A stretch of DNA of 50,992 nucleotides from Planomicrobium sp. CPCC 101079 (GCF_007859275.1 NZ_VOHC01000012.1:1-50992); one strand, 5' to 3'. Counted from the first letter of the stretch, positions 38,977-50,715 are shown. Notes: a model not told the origin generated them from the letters alone. Numbers and translations: made by a program.

Positions 38977-40389
38977 ATGAAAAGTTTTTCAGAAAAAGTG
39001 TACCGCCATCTTTCAGTGCATCACTTGTTCAATCCGGGAGACCGGGTGCTGGTCGCTTGTTCTGGAGGAATCGATTCGGTTGTACTGCTGCATTTTCTAA
39101 CGTCTCAACAAGCGGTTCTTGGCATTTCAGTAGCCGCAGTACATGTCAATCATATGCTTCGAGGAAAAGAATCGCTCGAGGACCGTTTTTTTACTGAACA
39201 GCTTTGTGCAAAGTGGAATGTACCTTGCTTTAGTCGTGATATTCCGGTTCCGGATATTTTAGAATCTGGCGGAGGCAATAAGCAGCAAGTGTGCCGAGAA
39301 GAGCGCTACGCGTATTTTTCCGCAATTATGCGAGAGGAAAAAGCGAACAAGCTAGTGACTGCCCATCATGCTGATGACCAGCTTGAAACCATTTTAATGG
39401 CAGGCATAAAAGGGACGCTGCAGTCCGGCTCTTTCGGCATGCCGACTAGCCGGTCATTTAGCGATGGTGATTTGGTCCGGCCGCTGCTTGCGGTAACAAA
39501 AGACGAGATTCACCGCTATGCTTTGGAGTTTGGCCTTTCTTACCAGGAAGACCCAAGCAACAATCAGCCGATTTATACAAGAAATCGCATCCGCCAATCT
39601 GTGTTGCCTCTGTTGAAGCAAGAAAACGGCAATGTTTCAGCTCATTTCGTGGAACTTGCGGAAACGATGCAGGAAGATCAACGGTATTTGATGGAGTTGG
39701 CTAAAGAGAAACTGCAGCAATTGGTCGAATATGAAGAAAGTGGTTTTTCGTTATCAGTTGAAAAATTCAGCCAAGAGGCACTTGCTTTACAAAAAAGACT
39801 GGTTCTACTACTATTAAACTATCTATATAATGAGAAGCAAGTTGCTATTACTAAGCAGCTCGCCGACCAAGTGCGGCATCTGATGCACAGTTCAGCGGGT
39901 ACAGTTTTTTTGCACTTGCCGCAAAATTGTATGATGGTTCGCCAATATGACCGGGTGTATTTCAGCCGGCAGCCGATTGGTGAAATGGCAGCAAAAGATT
40001 CTTTAATCATTACAGACGACTGGTCTTCAGAAGTGAACGGCTTTCGTTACAAAGCAATGCCACTCAAAAAAGTGAAGCAACAGGCCGATGCGGATTTTTG
40101 GTATTTTTCTGCTCCGGACGAGGTTGTGCTGACGATGCGAACCCGTAAGCCGGGTGACCGCATCTATCTTCCGGGGATGGTGGGAGCGAAAAAAGTGGCC
40201 CGCCTCATGATTGACGAAAAAGTCCCGGTCTCCAAAAGAGATAGTTGGCCGGTCATCGCGACAGCAAGTGGAGAAATTTTGCTTGTTCCCGGGATTCGCC
40301 CGTCCAAACTTGTTAGCCGAACTGAGCGCATTGAAGATAATTGGGTATTGATCGAGCAACAGGTCAAGGCCGCAAAAAGCGGATTATAG
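38977..40389 (+). CDS. tilS: tRNA(Ile)-lysidine synthetase
   Basis: It converts C34 of the CAU-anticodon tRNA-Ile2 to lysidine so that it reads AUA. The N-type ATP pyrophosphatase loop SGGIDS is at 29-34. An [11 protein letters not shown] motif and the C-terminal TilS domains are present ([24 protein letters not shown]). An ATG at 38953 is in frame, but GAGGTGA stands just before ATG 38977, giving 470 aa. It is followed by hpt after 10 bases, the conserved tilS-hpt-ftsH order. Confidence 0.95.
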   Translation: MKSFSEKVYRHLSVHHLFNPGDRVLVACSGGIDSVVLLHFLTSQQAVLGISVAAVHVNHMLRGKESLEDRFFTEQLCAKWNVPCFSRDIPVPDILESGGGNKQQVCREERYAYFSAIMREEKANKLVTAHHADDQLETILMAGIKGTLQSGSFGMPTSRSFSDGDLVRPLLAVTKDEIHRYALEFGLSYQEDPSNNQPIYTRNRIRQSVLPLLKQENGNVSAHFVELAETMQEDQRYLMELAKEKLQQLVEYEESGFSLSVEKFSQEALALQKRLVLLLLNYLYNEKQVAITKQLADQVRHLMHSSAGTVFLHLPQNCMMVRQYDRVYFSRQPIGEMAAKDSLIITDDWSSEVNGFRYKAMPLKKVKQQADADFWYFSAPDEVVLTMRTRKPGDRIYLPGMVGAKKVARLMIDEKVPVSKRDSWPVIATASGEILLVPGIRPSKLVSRTERIEDNWVLIEQQVKAAKSGL

Positions 40390-40399
40390 GAGGTCCACC

Positions 40400-40951
40400 A
40401 TGTTAGAGAAAGACATTGAAGAAGTATTAATCTCTGAAGAAAGCCTGCAAGCGAAAGCGCGGGAGCTTGGAGAAGTGTTAGCGCGTGATTATCAAGACAA
40501 GTATCCATTGGCTATTGGTGTATTAAAAGGTGCAATGCCATTTATGGGCGACTTGATGAAGCGCATGGATAGCTATGTTGAAATGGATTTTATGGATGTT
40601 TCGAGTTATGGCAATGCAACCGTCTCTTCAGGAGAAGTTAAAATTGTCAAAGACTTAAATACGAGCGTGGAAGGGCGCGACCTTCTTATTATTGAAGACA
40701 TCATCGACAGTGGGTTGACGCTTAGTTATTTGGTGGACTTGTTCAAATACCGCAAAGCAAATTCTATTAAAATCGTTACATTGCTTGACAAGCCTTCCGG
40801 CCGTAAGGTGGATTTGAAGGCGGATTACATTGGCTTTGAAGTTCCAGACGCTTTTGTTGTTGGATACGGGTTGGATTATGCTGAGAAATACCGCAATTTG
40901 CCGTATATCGGCATTCTTAAGCCTTCGGTTTACAGCGGAGAACAAGAATAG
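40400..40951 (+). CDS. hpt: Hypoxanthine-guanine phosphoribosyltransferase
   Basis: It salvages hypoxanthine and guanine with PRPP. The PRPP-binding loop is [14 protein letters not shown] with E99, D100 and D103. The flexible loop near residues 69-75 ([11 protein letters not shown]) and the C-terminal [18 protein letters not shown] are typical. The 183 residues are normal. AGGAGGT lies before the ATG, 10 bases after tilS ends, so tilS-hpt is one unit. B. subtilis tilS and hpt also act jointly on ftsH expression; that is not readable here. Confidence 0.96.
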   Translation: MLEKDIEEVLISEESLQAKARELGEVLARDYQDKYPLAIGVLKGAMPFMGDLMKRMDSYVEMDFMDVSSYGNATVSSGEVKIVKDLNTSVEGRDLLIIEDIIDSGLTLSYLVDLFKYRKANSIKIVTLLDKPSGRKVDLKADYIGFEVPDAFVVGYGLDYAEKYRNLPYIGILKPSVYSGEQE

Positions 40952-40979
40952 ACAAAAGACGTTCACAGTCTGTTAATTT

Positions 40980-41001
40980 AGCCTGATGAACAAAGGCTTT
41001 T
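40980..41001 (+). terminator. Weak hairpin after hpt
   Basis: AGCCT/AGGCT stem with a short T run. It may attenuate rather than stop transcription into ftsH. Confidence 0.35.
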
Positions 41002-41003
41002 CG

Positions 41004-41033
41004 TTGTACGCTCAAATGTTACTGTGTTAGTAT
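41004..41033 (+). promoter_or_regulatory. Possible ftsH promoter
   Basis: TTGTAC, 18-base spacer, TAGTAT with an extended TGT. Moderate match. Confidence 0.42.
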
Positions 41034-41073
41034 TTAGTATAGTTTTAAGGGAAATTTTGTGAGGAGGCTCGGG

Positions 41074-43083
41074 ATGAACCGAATATTTCGATACACTATA
41101 TTTTATCTGCTGATTTTCCTTGTTATTATCGGGATTTTGGGGACGTTTAACAGCAGCAACCAACCGACCGAAAATATAGGATACGATGAATTTTTGACGG
41201 CTTTAACAACTGGTAACATCGATGAAGTTACCATTCAGCCAAACCAGATGGTTTATGAAGTAATGGGGAAATTGTCTACTGCCGAAACTGATGAAGACAC
41301 ATTTGTTACCAATATTCCAATGGAAAATGAAGCGCTGCTAACAGAGATAGATAATGCCGCTCTTGACACTAATGTCCAAGTAGATTACTTGCCTGCTCCG
41401 CAAACAAGCGGCTGGGTTCAGTTCTTTACGGGGATCATTCCATTCATTATCATTTTCATCCTCTTCTTCTTCTTGCTTAACCAATCACAAGGCGGCGGTG
41501 GCGGTCGTGTGATGAACTTCGGTAAAAGTAAAGCGAAGCTGTACGATGACCAGAAACACAAGGTCCGCTTCCCGGATGTTGCGGGAGCAGATGAAGAGAA
41601 ACAAGAACTGGTTGAAGTTGTTGATTTCTTGAAAGACCCCCGCAGATTTGCCGATATCGGCGCCCGCATTCCAAAAGGGATTTTGCTTGTCGGACCTCCG
41701 GGTACCGGTAAAACCCTTTTAGCCCGTGCAGTTGCCGGGGAAGCAGGCGTTCCTTTCTTCTCGATCAGTGGTTCCGATTTTGTTGAAATGTTTGTCGGAG
41801 TCGGGGCATCCCGAGTTCGCGATTTGTTTGAAAACGCTAAGAAAAACTCGCCTTGTATTATTTTCATTGATGAAATTGATGCAGTCGGACGCCAACGTGG
41901 CGCAGGCCTTGGTGGCGGACACGATGAACGCGAACAAACACTCAACCAGCTATTGGTTGAAATGGATGGTTTCGGCGCAAATGAAGGAATCATTATCATC
42001 GCGGCGACAAACCGCCCCGATATTTTGGATCCAGCCCTTCTTCGCCCAGGCCGTTTTGACCGCCAAATCACAGTTGGCCGTCCGGATGTAAAAGGACGCG
42101 AAGAGGTATTGAAAGTTCATGCACGCAACAAGCCACTTGATGATTCGGTGGATATGAAAGCAATCGCTCAACGTACGCCTGGTTTCTCAGGTGCTGATTT
42201 GGAAAACTTATTGAACGAAGCGGCTCTTGTTGCTGCCCGACGCAGTAAGTTGAAAATCGACATGTCCGATATCGACGAAGCAACAGACCGCGTTATTGCC
42301 GGTCCTGCTAAAAAGAATCGAGTCATTTCGAAAAAAGAACGCAATATCGTGGCATTCCACGAATCTGGGCATACCGTTGTCGGCTTAATTCTCGACGATG
42401 CTGATATCGTCCATAAAGTGACGATCGTCCCTCGCGGACAAGCTGGCGGATATGCGGTAATGCTTCCGAGAGAAGACCGTTACTTCATGACGAAGCCGGA
42501 ATTGCTCGATAAAATTGCCGGATTGCTTGGCGGCCGGGTTGCGGAAGATATCGTATTTGGCGAAGTTTCTACTGGTGCCCATAACGATTTCCAACGCGCA
42601 ACTGCAATTGCCCGCAGCATGGTGACGGAATACGGTATGAGTGACAAAATCGGGCCGCTTCAATTTGGCCAGGCGCAAGGCGGAAATGTCTTCTTGGGCC
42701 GCGATTTCAACTCTGACCAAAACTATTCAGATGCTATTGCATTCGAAATCGATCAGGAAATCCAACGCATTATCAAAGAGCAGTACATTCGCACAAAAGA
42801 AATCTTGACAGAAAACAAAGATCTTCTTGAATTGATTGCGACGACACTCCTTGAAGTGGAAACATTAGATGCTGCCCAAATCCTTCACTTGAAAGAGCAC
42901 GGCACACTTCCTGAACGTTCATACGAAGCGTTGAATGGCGAATTCGAAAAGAACGTTGACTTGAAAAAAGAAAAGGTTAATCCTGATATTACGGGTGCCC
43001 CGAGCGATCCTTCGTCTGGCGACTTGCCAAAAGAAGGCCAACCAAGCGGAACTAGAGGCCCAATTCAAGAAAACCGAAAATAA
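41074..43083 (+). CDS. ftsH: ATP-dependent zinc metalloprotease FtsH
   Basis: It is a membrane-anchored AAA+ protease that degrades misassembled membrane proteins and regulators. In numbering from the start used here: membrane segments at about 1-22 and 110-131, Walker A GPPGTGKT at 202-209, Walker [10 protein letters not shown] near 257-265, the second region of homology ending LLRPGRFDR, and the zinc motif HESGH at 424-428. The frame opens at GTG 41059, but GAGGAGG there is the ribosome site for ATG 41074, six bases on. The 669 residues include a Gly/Pro-rich C-terminal tail, longer than in B. subtilis. A terminator follows. Confidence 0.96.
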   Translation: MNRIFRYTIFYLLIFLVIIGILGTFNSSNQPTENIGYDEFLTALTTGNIDEVTIQPNQMVYEVMGKLSTAETDEDTFVTNIPMENEALLTEIDNAALDTNVQVDYLPAPQTSGWVQFFTGIIPFIIIFILFFFLLNQSQGGGGGRVMNFGKSKAKLYDDQKHKVRFPDVAGADEEKQELVEVVDFLKDPRRFADIGARIPKGILLVGPPGTGKTLLARAVAGEAGVPFFSISGSDFVEMFVGVGASRVRDLFENAKKNSPCIIFIDEIDAVGRQRGAGLGGGHDEREQTLNQLLVEMDGFGANEGIIIIAATNRPDILDPALLRPGRFDRQITVGRPDVKGREEVLKVHARNKPLDDSVDMKAIAQRTPGFSGADLENLLNEAALVAARRSKLKIDMSDIDEATDRVIAGPAKKNRVISKKERNIVAFHESGHTVVGLILDDADIVHKVTIVPRGQAGGYAVMLPREDRYFMTKPELLDKIAGLLGGRVAEDIVFGEVSTGAHNDFQRATAIARSMVTEYGMSDKIGPLQFGQAQGGNVFLGRDFNSDQNYSDAIAFEIDQEIQRIIKEQYIRTKEILTENKDLLELIATTLLEVETLDAAQILHLKEHGTLPERSYEALNGEFEKNVDLKKEKVNPDITGAPSDPSSGDLPKEGQPSGTRGPIQENRK

Positions 43084-43093
43084 GCAGTACTAT

Positions 43094-43146
43094 AGGTTGA
43101 TTGTCTATTTCCTAAAAGGGGAAAGGCGATCAACCTTTTTTCTTTT
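43094..43146 (+). terminator. ftsH terminator
   Basis: AGGTTGAT pairs with ATCAACCT; an inner TTTCC/GGAAA stem forms as well; six T follow. Confidence 0.82.
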
Positions 43147-43156
43147 CAAAGAGTTG

Positions 43157-43165
43157 TGGTATGAT
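43157..43165 (+). promoter_or_regulatory. Extended -10 promoter of coaX
   Basis: TGG plus TATGAT, 35 bases before coaX, after the ftsH terminator. Confidence 0.48.
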
Positions 43166-43199
43166 GTGTTGGAAAATCGTCGATAAATGAGGTCGGATT

Positions 43200-43967
43200 A
43201 TGATTTTAGTATTGGATATAGGAAATACCAATATCGTGTTGGGGGTCTTCGACCGAGGTCGATTGATGCACCATTGGCGGATGGAAACGCTTCGCCACAA
43301 AACCGAAGATGAATATGGTATTCAAATTAAAGCGTTTTTGATTGACGCAGAGGTGGCGGTTGCCGATATTGACGGCATCATCATGTCTTCCGTTGTTCCG
43401 CCGATCATGTTTTCGCTTGAAAAAATGTGCCAAAAGTATTTTTACTTGAAACCATTAATCGTCGGTCCGGGTATAAAAACCGGATTGAATATCAAGTATG
43501 ACAATCCGCGTGAAGTGGGAGCGGACCGGATCGTTAACGCTGTTGCGGCCATCCAAGATTACGGATCTCCATTAATCATTGTGGATTTTGGGACAGCAAC
43601 TACGTACTGCTATATTGATGAAAAACAGCAATATATGGGCGGTGCCATTGCGCCGGGAATTGCCATTTCAACAGAAGCGCTCTACAACCGGGCATCAAAA
43701 TTGCCGCGCATTGAAATTGCACGGCCGGAAAACGTAGTCGGCAAAAATACAGTATCGGCCATGCAAGCTGGAATCGTTTACGGGTATGTCGGCCAAGCGG
43801 AAGGCATCGTGAGCCGCATGAAAGCGCAAAGCAAACGTACTCCTACTGTGGTCGCAACTGGAGGACTCGCCTCTTTAATTGCCAAAGAGTCCAATGTGAT
43901 TGATAAAGTCGATCCTTTTTTAACTTTGAAAGGGCTATACTATATATATAAACGCAACCAAGCGTAA
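43200..43967 (+). CDS. coaX: Type III pantothenate kinase
   Basis: It phosphorylates pantothenate in the first step of CoA synthesis. ASKHA-fold motifs are [13 protein letters not shown] at 4-16, [11 protein letters not shown] near 105 and [12 protein letters not shown] near 127. The 255 residues match CoaX rather than CoaA. GAGGTC is correctly spaced before the ATG. It begins a group with hslO, the PpiC foldase and further on cysK, as in B. subtilis (yacB-yacC-yacD-cysK). Confidence 0.94.
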   Translation: MILVLDIGNTNIVLGVFDRGRLMHHWRMETLRHKTEDEYGIQIKAFLIDAEVAVADIDGIIMSSVVPPIMFSLEKMCQKYFYLKPLIVGPGIKTGLNIKYDNPREVGADRIVNAVAAIQDYGSPLIIVDFGTATTYCYIDEKQQYMGGAIAPGIAISTEALYNRASKLPRIEIARPENVVGKNTVSAMQAGIVYGYVGQAEGIVSRMKAQSKRTPTVVATGGLASLIAKESNVIDKVDPFLTLKGLYYIYKRNQA

Positions 43968-43984
43968 GGAAAGGAAAGGTAGAT

Positions 43985-44866
43985 ATGGGAGATTACTTAG
44001 TTCGCGGCCTTGGTTTTGACGGCAGTGTCCGTGCTTTTGCAGTGGACAGCACGCAAACTGTCGGCGAAGCGCAGCGCCGCCATATGACGTGGCCGACTGC
44101 TACTGCGGCACTCGGGCGGGCGATGACCGGTGGAGTCATGTTAGGGGCCATGTTGAAAGGAGACAATAAAGTAACGGTTAAAATTGAAGGTGGCGGGCCA
44201 ATTGGAGCTATTCTGGTAGACAGCGATGCAAAAGGTGGCGTGCGGGGTTATGTCACTAACCCGCAAACGCATTTTGATTTGAATAAAAGCGGCAAGTTGG
44301 ACGTGCGCCGTGCAGTCGGAACAGAAGGCATGTTATCTGTGGTAAAGGATTTGGGGCTGCGTGATAACTTCACCGGTCAAACCCCGATTGTTTCAGGTGA
44401 AATCGCCGAAGATTTTACGTATTACTTCGTTGTGTCGGAACAAGTGCCTTCATCCGTGGGACTAGGTGTATTAGTTGATACAGACAACTCTGTGCTGGCT
44501 GCAGGCGGCTTCATTATCCAATTGATGCCAAACACAGACGAAGAAACGATTGAACTGATTGAAAAGCAATTGGCCCAAATTCAGCCTGTTTCGATGATGA
44601 TCCAGCGCGGACTGTCGCCAGAAGAAGTGCTGGAAGAAGTGCTGGGAAAAGGGAATGTCCAGATATTAGATAAAATGCCGGTGAGCTTTGAATGCAATTG
44701 TTCAAAAGAACGTTTTGCAAATGGAATCCTGGGGCTTGGCCAACAAGAAATTCAGGAAATGATCGAACAAGATGGAATGGCAGAAGCACAATGCCATTTT
44801 TGTTTGGAGACATACCATTATTCCCAAAAGGAATTAGAAGCGTTCATCAATGAGCTTCAATCATAA
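43985..44866 (+). CDS. hslO: Redox-regulated chaperone Hsp33
   Basis: It is a holdase chaperone switched on by oxidative unfolding. The C-terminal zinc switch is complete: C237 and C239 in ECNCS and C270 and C273 in CHFC, pattern CXC-X30-CXXC. The N-terminal domain begins [17 protein letters not shown]. The 293 residues are typical. AAGGAAAGG lies before the ATG. Its last 17 bases overlap the start of the PpiC-type foldase gene, so the two are translationally coupled. Confidence 0.95.
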   Translation: MGDYLVRGLGFDGSVRAFAVDSTQTVGEAQRRHMTWPTATAALGRAMTGGVMLGAMLKGDNKVTVKIEGGGPIGAILVDSDAKGGVRGYVTNPQTHFDLNKSGKLDVRRAVGTEGMLSVVKDLGLRDNFTGQTPIVSGEIAEDFTYYFVVSEQVPSSVGLGVLVDTDNSVLAAGGFIIQLMPNTDEETIELIEKQLAQIQPVSMMIQRGLSPEEVLEEVLGKGNVQILDKMPVSFECNCSKERFANGILGLGQQEIQEMIEQDGMAEAQCHFCLETYHYSQKELEAFINELQS

Positions 44867-45794
44867 CCGCAACCGCCCTCCGTCTTTACCGGCAGATGGG
44901 GGACGGCCTAGAAGGCGTTTGAAAACAAAGCCGCTTCTTGTTCTTTTATTGATTTTATTTGTCGGCAATCTTCTGTGGTTTATTGCATGGCTGATTCCAA
45001 ACCAATCTGGCGGGAGCGAAGAAGTGGCGTCCGTCGATGGAGAAAAAATCACGCGCCAACAATGGATGGCGGCCATGGAAGAGTTGCACGGCAGGGACAC
45101 ATTGCTTGAACTGGTCAATGAAAAAGTCATGGAAACAGCGGCTAAAGAATACAATATTAAAGTCACCGACAAAGAAGTCGATTTAGAACTCGCGATGCTG
45201 CGGTCTGCCCAAGAAGGAATCGACAAAACGATTTATTCTGCAGATGAAGATCGACTGCGTGATAATTTGAAAACCCAATTGATTTTAGAAAAAGTACTGA
45301 CAAAAGACATCGTCATTGAAGACAAAGATGTCGAGGCTTTTTACAACGACAATCAGGCCCTCTACGATATCAAAGATGCATACCGTACCCGAATGATTGT
45401 GGTGGATTCTATGGGGGAAGCGGATAAAGCCATTTCCGAATTGGAAAACGGTACCTCTTTTGAAGCGTTGGCTAAGGAACGTTCTGTCGATACCGCTACC
45501 GGAAGCCTAGGTGGTGATATCGGTTACATCACACAGGACCAAACAACTGTCGACCCTAAAATAGCACAAACGGTAACGACTATTGATGTCGATAGCTGGT
45601 CCGAGCCGCTCGAGCTGTCAGATGGTCGAATTGCCATTCTGTCGGTTACGGAAAAAGCCGAAGGCCAAACCTTTTCGTATAATGACGTCAAAGAACACGT
45701 AAGCCGAGAATTGGCACTTGAACAATTGCCGCAATCCGTCACCCCAGAAGCATTTTGGCGGGAATTCGATGCAAAATGGTTTTATGGCGAATAA
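44850..45794 (+). CDS. Membrane-anchored PpiC-type peptidyl-prolyl isomerase (YacD-like)
   Basis: This is an extracytoplasmic folding factor of the PrsA/SurA class. It has a cytoplasmic basic Pro/Arg-rich N-terminus (1-27), one membrane segment (about 28-49, [20 protein letters not shown]), a SurA-N-like helical part (60-150), then a parvulin domain (about 178-275) with [20 protein letters not shown] and GGDIGYI. No lipobox cysteine is present, so it is anchored by its transmembrane helix, unlike PrsA. The 314 residues resemble B. subtilis YacD. It starts inside the end of hslO and is followed by a strong terminator. Confidence 0.85.
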   Translation: MSFNHNRNRPPSLPADGGRPRRRLKTKPLLVLLLILFVGNLLWFIAWLIPNQSGGSEEVASVDGEKITRQQWMAAMEELHGRDTLLELVNEKVMETAAKEYNIKVTDKEVDLELAMLRSAQEGIDKTIYSADEDRLRDNLKTQLILEKVLTKDIVIEDKDVEAFYNDNQALYDIKDAYRTRMIVVDSMGEADKAISELENGTSFEALAKERSVDTATGSLGGDIGYITQDQTTVDPKIAQTVTTIDVDSWSEPLELSDGRIAILSVTEKAEGQTFSYNDVKEHVSRELALEQLPQSVTPEAFWREFDAKWFYGE

Positions 45795-45803
45795 ATAATG
45801 GCG

Positions 45804-45832
45804 ACGTTTCCGAATTCGGAAACGTTTTTTTT
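45804..45832 (+). terminator. Terminator after the PpiC gene
   Basis: A perfect palindrome ACGTTTCCG-AATT-CGGAAACGT is followed by a T run. Confidence 0.95.
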
Positions 45833-45847
45833 GATAGTTCTTACAAT

Positions 45848-45877
45848 TTGACACCTTCTCCTAAACATTGATAGGAT
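45848..45877 (+). promoter_or_regulatory. Sigma-A promoter of cysK
   Basis: TTGACA, 18-base spacer, TAGGAT, about 50 bases before cysK. Confidence 0.65.
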
Positions 45878-45927
45878 GAGTAAAGAGTAATGCCGATAAA
45901 ATTAGTGGGGATTAGGAGTGTTGAATG

Positions 45928-46869
45928 ATGACTCGTATTGGAAATTCTATTACCGAATTGATTGGGCAAACACCGATCGTTAAATTGAACCGTCTTACTG
46001 GTCCTGAAGACGCAGATGTCTATTTGAAACTAGAGTATTTCAACCCAGGGAGCAGCGTGAAAGACCGAATTGCGTTAGCGATGATTGAAGCGGCTGAAAA
46101 GTCCGGTGATTTAAAGGAAGGCGACACCATCATTGAGCCGACAAGCGGAAACACAGGGATCGGCTTGGCGATGATTGCAGCAGCAAAAGGATATAAATCA
46201 GTTCTGGTAATGCCGGAAACGATGAGCATGGAGCGTCGCAATTTGCTTCGTGCATACGGGGCAGAACTAATTTTAACGCCAGGTGCGGACGGGATGAATG
46301 GTCCAAACGGAGCAATCAAAACAGCCGAAAAGTTAGCGGCTGAAAACGGCTGGTTTATGCCGCAGCAGTTTAACAACGAAGCAAACCCGGAAGTGCATCG
46401 CTTAACGACAGGTCCAGAAATTGTTGAAACGATGGGAGATCAATTAGATGCTTTCATTTCAGGAATTGGCACTGGCGGCACAATAACCGGTGCTGGACAA
46501 GTGCTTAGAGAAAAATACAAGGACATTCTAATCGTAGCAGTAGAGCCTTCAGATTCTCCGGTGCTTTCAGGAGGAAAGCCAGGCCCTCACAAAATCCAAG
46601 GAATTGGCGCGGGCTTCGTACCTGCTGTATTAAATACAGAAATGTACAACGAAATTATTCAAGTAACCAATGACCAATCATATGAAACTGCTCGTCGAGC
46701 GGCTCGCGAAGAAGGCATTCTTGGCGGCGTTTCTTCAGGAGCGGCAATTTACGCAGCATTGCAAGTGGCAAAGCGTCTTGGCAAAGGCAAAAAAGTATTG
46801 GCGATTATCCCTTCAAACGGAGAGCGTTACTTGAGCACTCCCCTTTACCAATTTGAAGAAAATAACTAA
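45928..46869 (+). CDS. cysK: Cysteine synthase A (O-acetylserine sulfhydrylase)
   Basis: It makes cysteine from O-acetylserine and sulfide. The PLP lysine is K45 in [10 protein letters not shown], the substrate loop is [12 protein letters not shown], and the phosphate loop is [10 protein letters not shown]. The 313 residues are normal. Two ATGs are adjacent (45925 and 45928); both are within reach of AGGAG at 45914-45918, and the second gives the usual spacing, a one-residue difference. In B. subtilis CysK also helps the repressor CymR; no clear CymR site was seen. A terminator follows. Confidence 0.96.
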   Translation: MTRIGNSITELIGQTPIVKLNRLTGPEDADVYLKLEYFNPGSSVKDRIALAMIEAAEKSGDLKEGDTIIEPTSGNTGIGLAMIAAAKGYKSVLVMPETMSMERRNLLRAYGAELILTPGADGMNGPNGAIKTAEKLAAENGWFMPQQFNNEANPEVHRLTTGPEIVETMGDQLDAFISGIGTGGTITGAGQVLREKYKDILIVAVEPSDSPVLSGGKPGPHKIQGIGAGFVPAVLNTEMYNEIIQVTNDQSYETARRAAREEGILGGVSSGAAIYAALQVAKRLGKGKKVLAIIPSNGERYLSTPLYQFEENN

Positions 46870-46883
46870 TGATTAAATAAAAG

Positions 46884-46912
46884 AAGAGCATGCCTCCGCG
46901 TGCTCTTTTATT
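46884..46912 (+). terminator. cysK terminator
   Basis: AAGAGCATG pairs with CGTGCTCTT (one G-T), loop CCTCCG, followed by TTATT. Confidence 0.82.
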
Positions 46913-47007
46913 GTGGCGAAATTCAGCGCATTCGCGTTAAGATGAAGCAGATAAGAGAACAACCAATTTCCCGGGAAATACATAAATGCAAACAGGCGGT
47001 GCAAACA

Positions 47008-47820
47008 ATGGACATAAACGCAAAAGGAAAAACATTGGTAATGGGGATTTTAAATGTGACACCCGATTCTTTTTCAGATGGCGGGAACTATACTGCGGTA
47101 GACCAAGCATTAGCCCGTGCAAAAAAAATGGCAGAAGATGGCGCAGATGTTATAGATGTAGGCGGAGAATCAACGCGTCCTGGCCATACCCAGATATCAG
47201 CAGAAGAAGAAATCTCCCGAGTCGTTCCGGTAATAAAGATGCTAGTAGACCAATTGGATACACCAATTTCCATTGATACGTATAAAGCGGAAGTAGCAGA
47301 AGCGGCGGTTTTAGCAGGAGCCCGTATTATCAATGATATTTGGGGGGCAAGATATGAACCGGCGATAGCCAAAGTCGCAGCTAAGTATAAAGTGCCGATC
47401 GTCTTGATGCATAACCGGGCCGAAGCGTCATACCTGAGTTTTTGGGAAGAAGTGCAACGTGATATAGAAGAAAGTGTGCAAATTGCATTGGATGCCGGTG
47501 TGAAGGCAGAAGGTATTTGGCTGGATCCTGGCATTGGATTTGGAAAAACGACAGCTCATAATATCGAGATGATGCAATTGCTTGAGCATTTTGTTGGTTT
47601 GGGCTATCCGGTTTTGCTGGGGACTTCCAGAAAGTCGTTGATTGGCAAAGTGTTGAATGTGCCGGTTTCTGAGCGGTTAGCCGGTTCGCTTGCAACTGTT
47701 TGCTATGGAGTTGAAAAAGGTTGCCGGATTGTTAGGGTCCACGATGTGAAAGAGACGGTCCAAGCTGTACGCATGATGGATGTCTTGCTTGGCAATACGA
47801 AATACGAGGAGATGGCATAA
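47008..47820 (+). CDS. folP: Dihydropteroate synthase
   Basis: It condenses p-aminobenzoate with 6-hydroxymethyl-dihydropterin diphosphate; it is the sulfonamide target. Motifs are MGILNVTPDSFSDGG at 12-26, GADVIDVGGESTRPG, the GTSRKSLIG phosphate site and a C-terminal VHDVKETV. The frame is open to 46900, but the extra residues look non-homologous. ATG 47008 with AGGCGGTG upstream gives 270 residues and a normal N-terminus. Promoter and longer leader are unclear. It opens the folP-folB-folK cluster; pabB, pabA and pabC, which precede it in B. subtilis, are missing. Confidence 0.92.
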   Translation: MDINAKGKTLVMGILNVTPDSFSDGGNYTAVDQALARAKKMAEDGADVIDVGGESTRPGHTQISAEEEISRVVPVIKMLVDQLDTPISIDTYKAEVAEAAVLAGARIINDIWGARYEPAIAKVAAKYKVPIVLMHNRAEASYLSFWEEVQRDIEESVQIALDAGVKAEGIWLDPGIGFGKTTAHNIEMMQLLEHFVGLGYPVLLGTSRKSLIGKVLNVPVSERLAGSLATVCYGVEKGCRIVRVHDVKETVQAVRMMDVLLGNTKYEEMA

Positions 47821-48185
47821 TGGATTTTATTCACGTGAATGATATGGAGTTTTACGGATATCATGGAGTTTTTCCGGAAGAGACAAAACTTGGCCAGCGA
47901 TTCCGGTTAACAGTTTCGCTTGCGGTTGATCTGAAGCAGGCGGGTGAAACGGATGCGTTGGAGCATACAGTTCATTACGGAGAAGTGTATGAAACATGCC
48001 GATCAATTATTGAAGGAAAACCAAAAAAGTTGGTGGAGGCGGTCGCTGAGGAAGTGGCGGCAAGTATCCTGGCGAAGTTTTCATTGGTCAAAGGAATCCG
48101 TGTTTTATTGATTAAACCGGATCCGCCGATTCCTGGCCATTATAAATCAGTTGCGATTGAACTGACACGGGGAGAATTTGCATGA
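47820..48185 (+). CDS. folB: Dihydroneopterin aldolase
   Basis: It cleaves dihydroneopterin to 6-hydroxymethyl-dihydropterin and glycolaldehyde. The family start MDFIHVNDMEFYGYHGVFPEE, the middle VHYGEVYE, the catalytic-site KLVEAVAEE and the end IPGHYKSVAIEL are all present (121 aa). Its ATG shares the final A of the folP stop codon, and its own end overlaps folK by four bases, so the three folate genes are one translationally coupled unit. Confidence 0.95.
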   Translation: MDFIHVNDMEFYGYHGVFPEETKLGQRFRLTVSLAVDLKQAGETDALEHTVHYGEVYETCRSIIEGKPKKLVEAVAEEVAASILAKFSLVKGIRVLLIKPDPPIPGHYKSVAIELTRGEFA

Positions 48186-48670
48186 ACGACAGTTACCTTT
48201 CTCTTGGTTCCAACATGGGCGACCGTCTCGGCATGCTCAAGCAGGCTGTCCGCTTATTGATGGAGCATCACGCGATTGAAGTTGCGGGAATATCTTCTCT
48301 CTATGAAACGGAACCGGTCGGTTTCACCGAGCAGCCTCCTTTTCTCAATATGGTTGTCCGCATCAAGACCGATCTTCCGGCGCTTACACTTCTGGGTATA
48401 TGCCAAGAAATTGAACGGCGACTAGATCGCAAACGTATTATACATTGGGGTCCGCGGACGATAGACCTTGATATTTTACTTTATAATCAAGAAAATATGG
48501 AAACAGAGCAGCTAGTTATTCCGCATCCACGGATGCATGAGCGAGCATTCGTCCTTATCCCTTTATTGGAACTCAACCCTGAACTTAAAGGGTTTGAAAA
48601 ACCGAAAGACCAAGGCGTTCGGTTATGGAAAACATACGACAGTCTCGATGCGTTTGTTCGGAAGAATTAA
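48182..48670 (+). CDS. folK: 2-amino-4-hydroxy-6-hydroxymethyldihydropteridine pyrophosphokinase
   Basis: It activates the pterin with ATP for FolP. Motifs are YLSLGSNMGDR at 5-15, YETEPVGFTEQPPFLNMVV, the metal and pterin region GPRTIDLDILLY near 100, and IPHPRMHERAFVLIPL. The 162 residues are typical. It overlaps folB (ATGA). In B. subtilis yazB and dusB follow; here a 348-base gene-free stretch leads to lysS. Confidence 0.95.
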   Translation: MNDSYLSLGSNMGDRLGMLKQAVRLLMEHHAIEVAGISSLYETEPVGFTEQPPFLNMVVRIKTDLPALTLLGICQEIERRLDRKRIIHWGPRTIDLDILLYNQENMETEQLVIPHPRMHERAFVLIPLLELNPELKGFEKPKDQGVRLWKTYDSLDAFVRKN

Positions 48671-48910
48671 AAATAACACAGTCATAGGTTCTTGAGACGG
48701 GGAAGAATAGAAGGAAAGTATGTTTGCGACTGAAATTCACCAGGAATAATCAAATAATTCTCATGTCAATAGCCGGAGGCGTTTTGTCTGTCTGTAAAAA
48801 AATGGAGCAGACCATGTATTTACTGAAGCAATCGGTGATAAAGGGATACATGGAAACGCTAAGACGCGTAACGTGATGCTGTGAGCGGTGCAGTTTAAGT
48901 TAAAGATTCG
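48671..48910 (+). ncRNA. Unassigned structured stretch between folK and lysS
   Basis: This stretch has no convincing gene, many stops in all forward frames, and no trace of dusB or yazB. It holds a long hairpin at 48812-48853: CCATGTAT/ATACATGG and TTACTGA/TCGGTGA, 15 pairs including G-T pairs, with a seven-base one-sided bulge and loop AGCAA. A terminator follows at 48911. It could be a long folK 3' UTR, a small RNA, or a leader of unknown class. No T-box motif (AGGGTGG-type) is visible. A weak 30-codon frame with a TTG start (48784-48876) overlaps the hairpin. Confidence 0.3.
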
Positions 48911-48939
48911 AGCTGTCACAAATTCGTGGCAGCTTTTTT
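48911..48939 (+). terminator. Terminator before lysS
   Basis: AGCTGTCAC pairs with GTGGCAGCT (one G-T), loop AAATTC, followed by six T. It ends whatever is transcribed from folK or from within the spacer. Confidence 0.88.
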
Positions 48940-48962
48940 ATGTAGAAATTGCAGAAATTGTG

Positions 48963-48968
48963 TACAAT
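48963..48968 (+). promoter_or_regulatory. Likely -10 of the lysS promoter
   Basis: TACAAT preceded by TGTG, 50 bases before lysS and after the terminator; the -35 (around 48940) is weak. Confidence 0.4.
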
Positions 48969-49015
48969 AGAGAGATACACGAACGAGCGTGGTTTTTAAA
49001 GATAAAGGAGTGTAG

Positions 49016-50503
<1,488 letters not shown>

Positions 50504-50509
50504 AAGCTT

Positions 50510-50546
50510 AAAACGACTTAAACTTTAAGGTTTAAGTCGTTTTTTC
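50510..50546 (+). terminator. lysS terminator
   Basis: AAAACGACTTAAAC pairs with GTTTAAGTCGTTTT, loop TTTAAG, followed by T. Confidence 0.93.
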
Positions 50547-50642
50547 TTTAATAAAGAAAAGAAAGAGCAGGAAGATAAGGATTTTATATAATCAAGCCTG
50601 TCGATAATTGAATAAATGTGAGAATGAAGAGCAAAAAAAGTG

Positions 50643-50671
50643 TTGACATAGAAATGAGAGTGCTTTAATAT
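50643..50671 (+). promoter_or_regulatory. rRNA operon promoter P1
   Basis: TTGACA, 17-base spacer, TAATAT. It is the first of three in a row before an rRNA operon. Confidence 0.8.
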
Positions 50672-50715
50672 AGATAAAGTCGCTAAGACAAGCGATGAAA
50701 CAGGCAAGAATATTG

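Noticed and set aside
46900..47007. A 36-residue extension of FolP.
   Set aside because: The residues are unrelated to the family and overlap the region just after the cysK terminator; a ribosome-site-like AGGCGGTG precedes ATG 47008.
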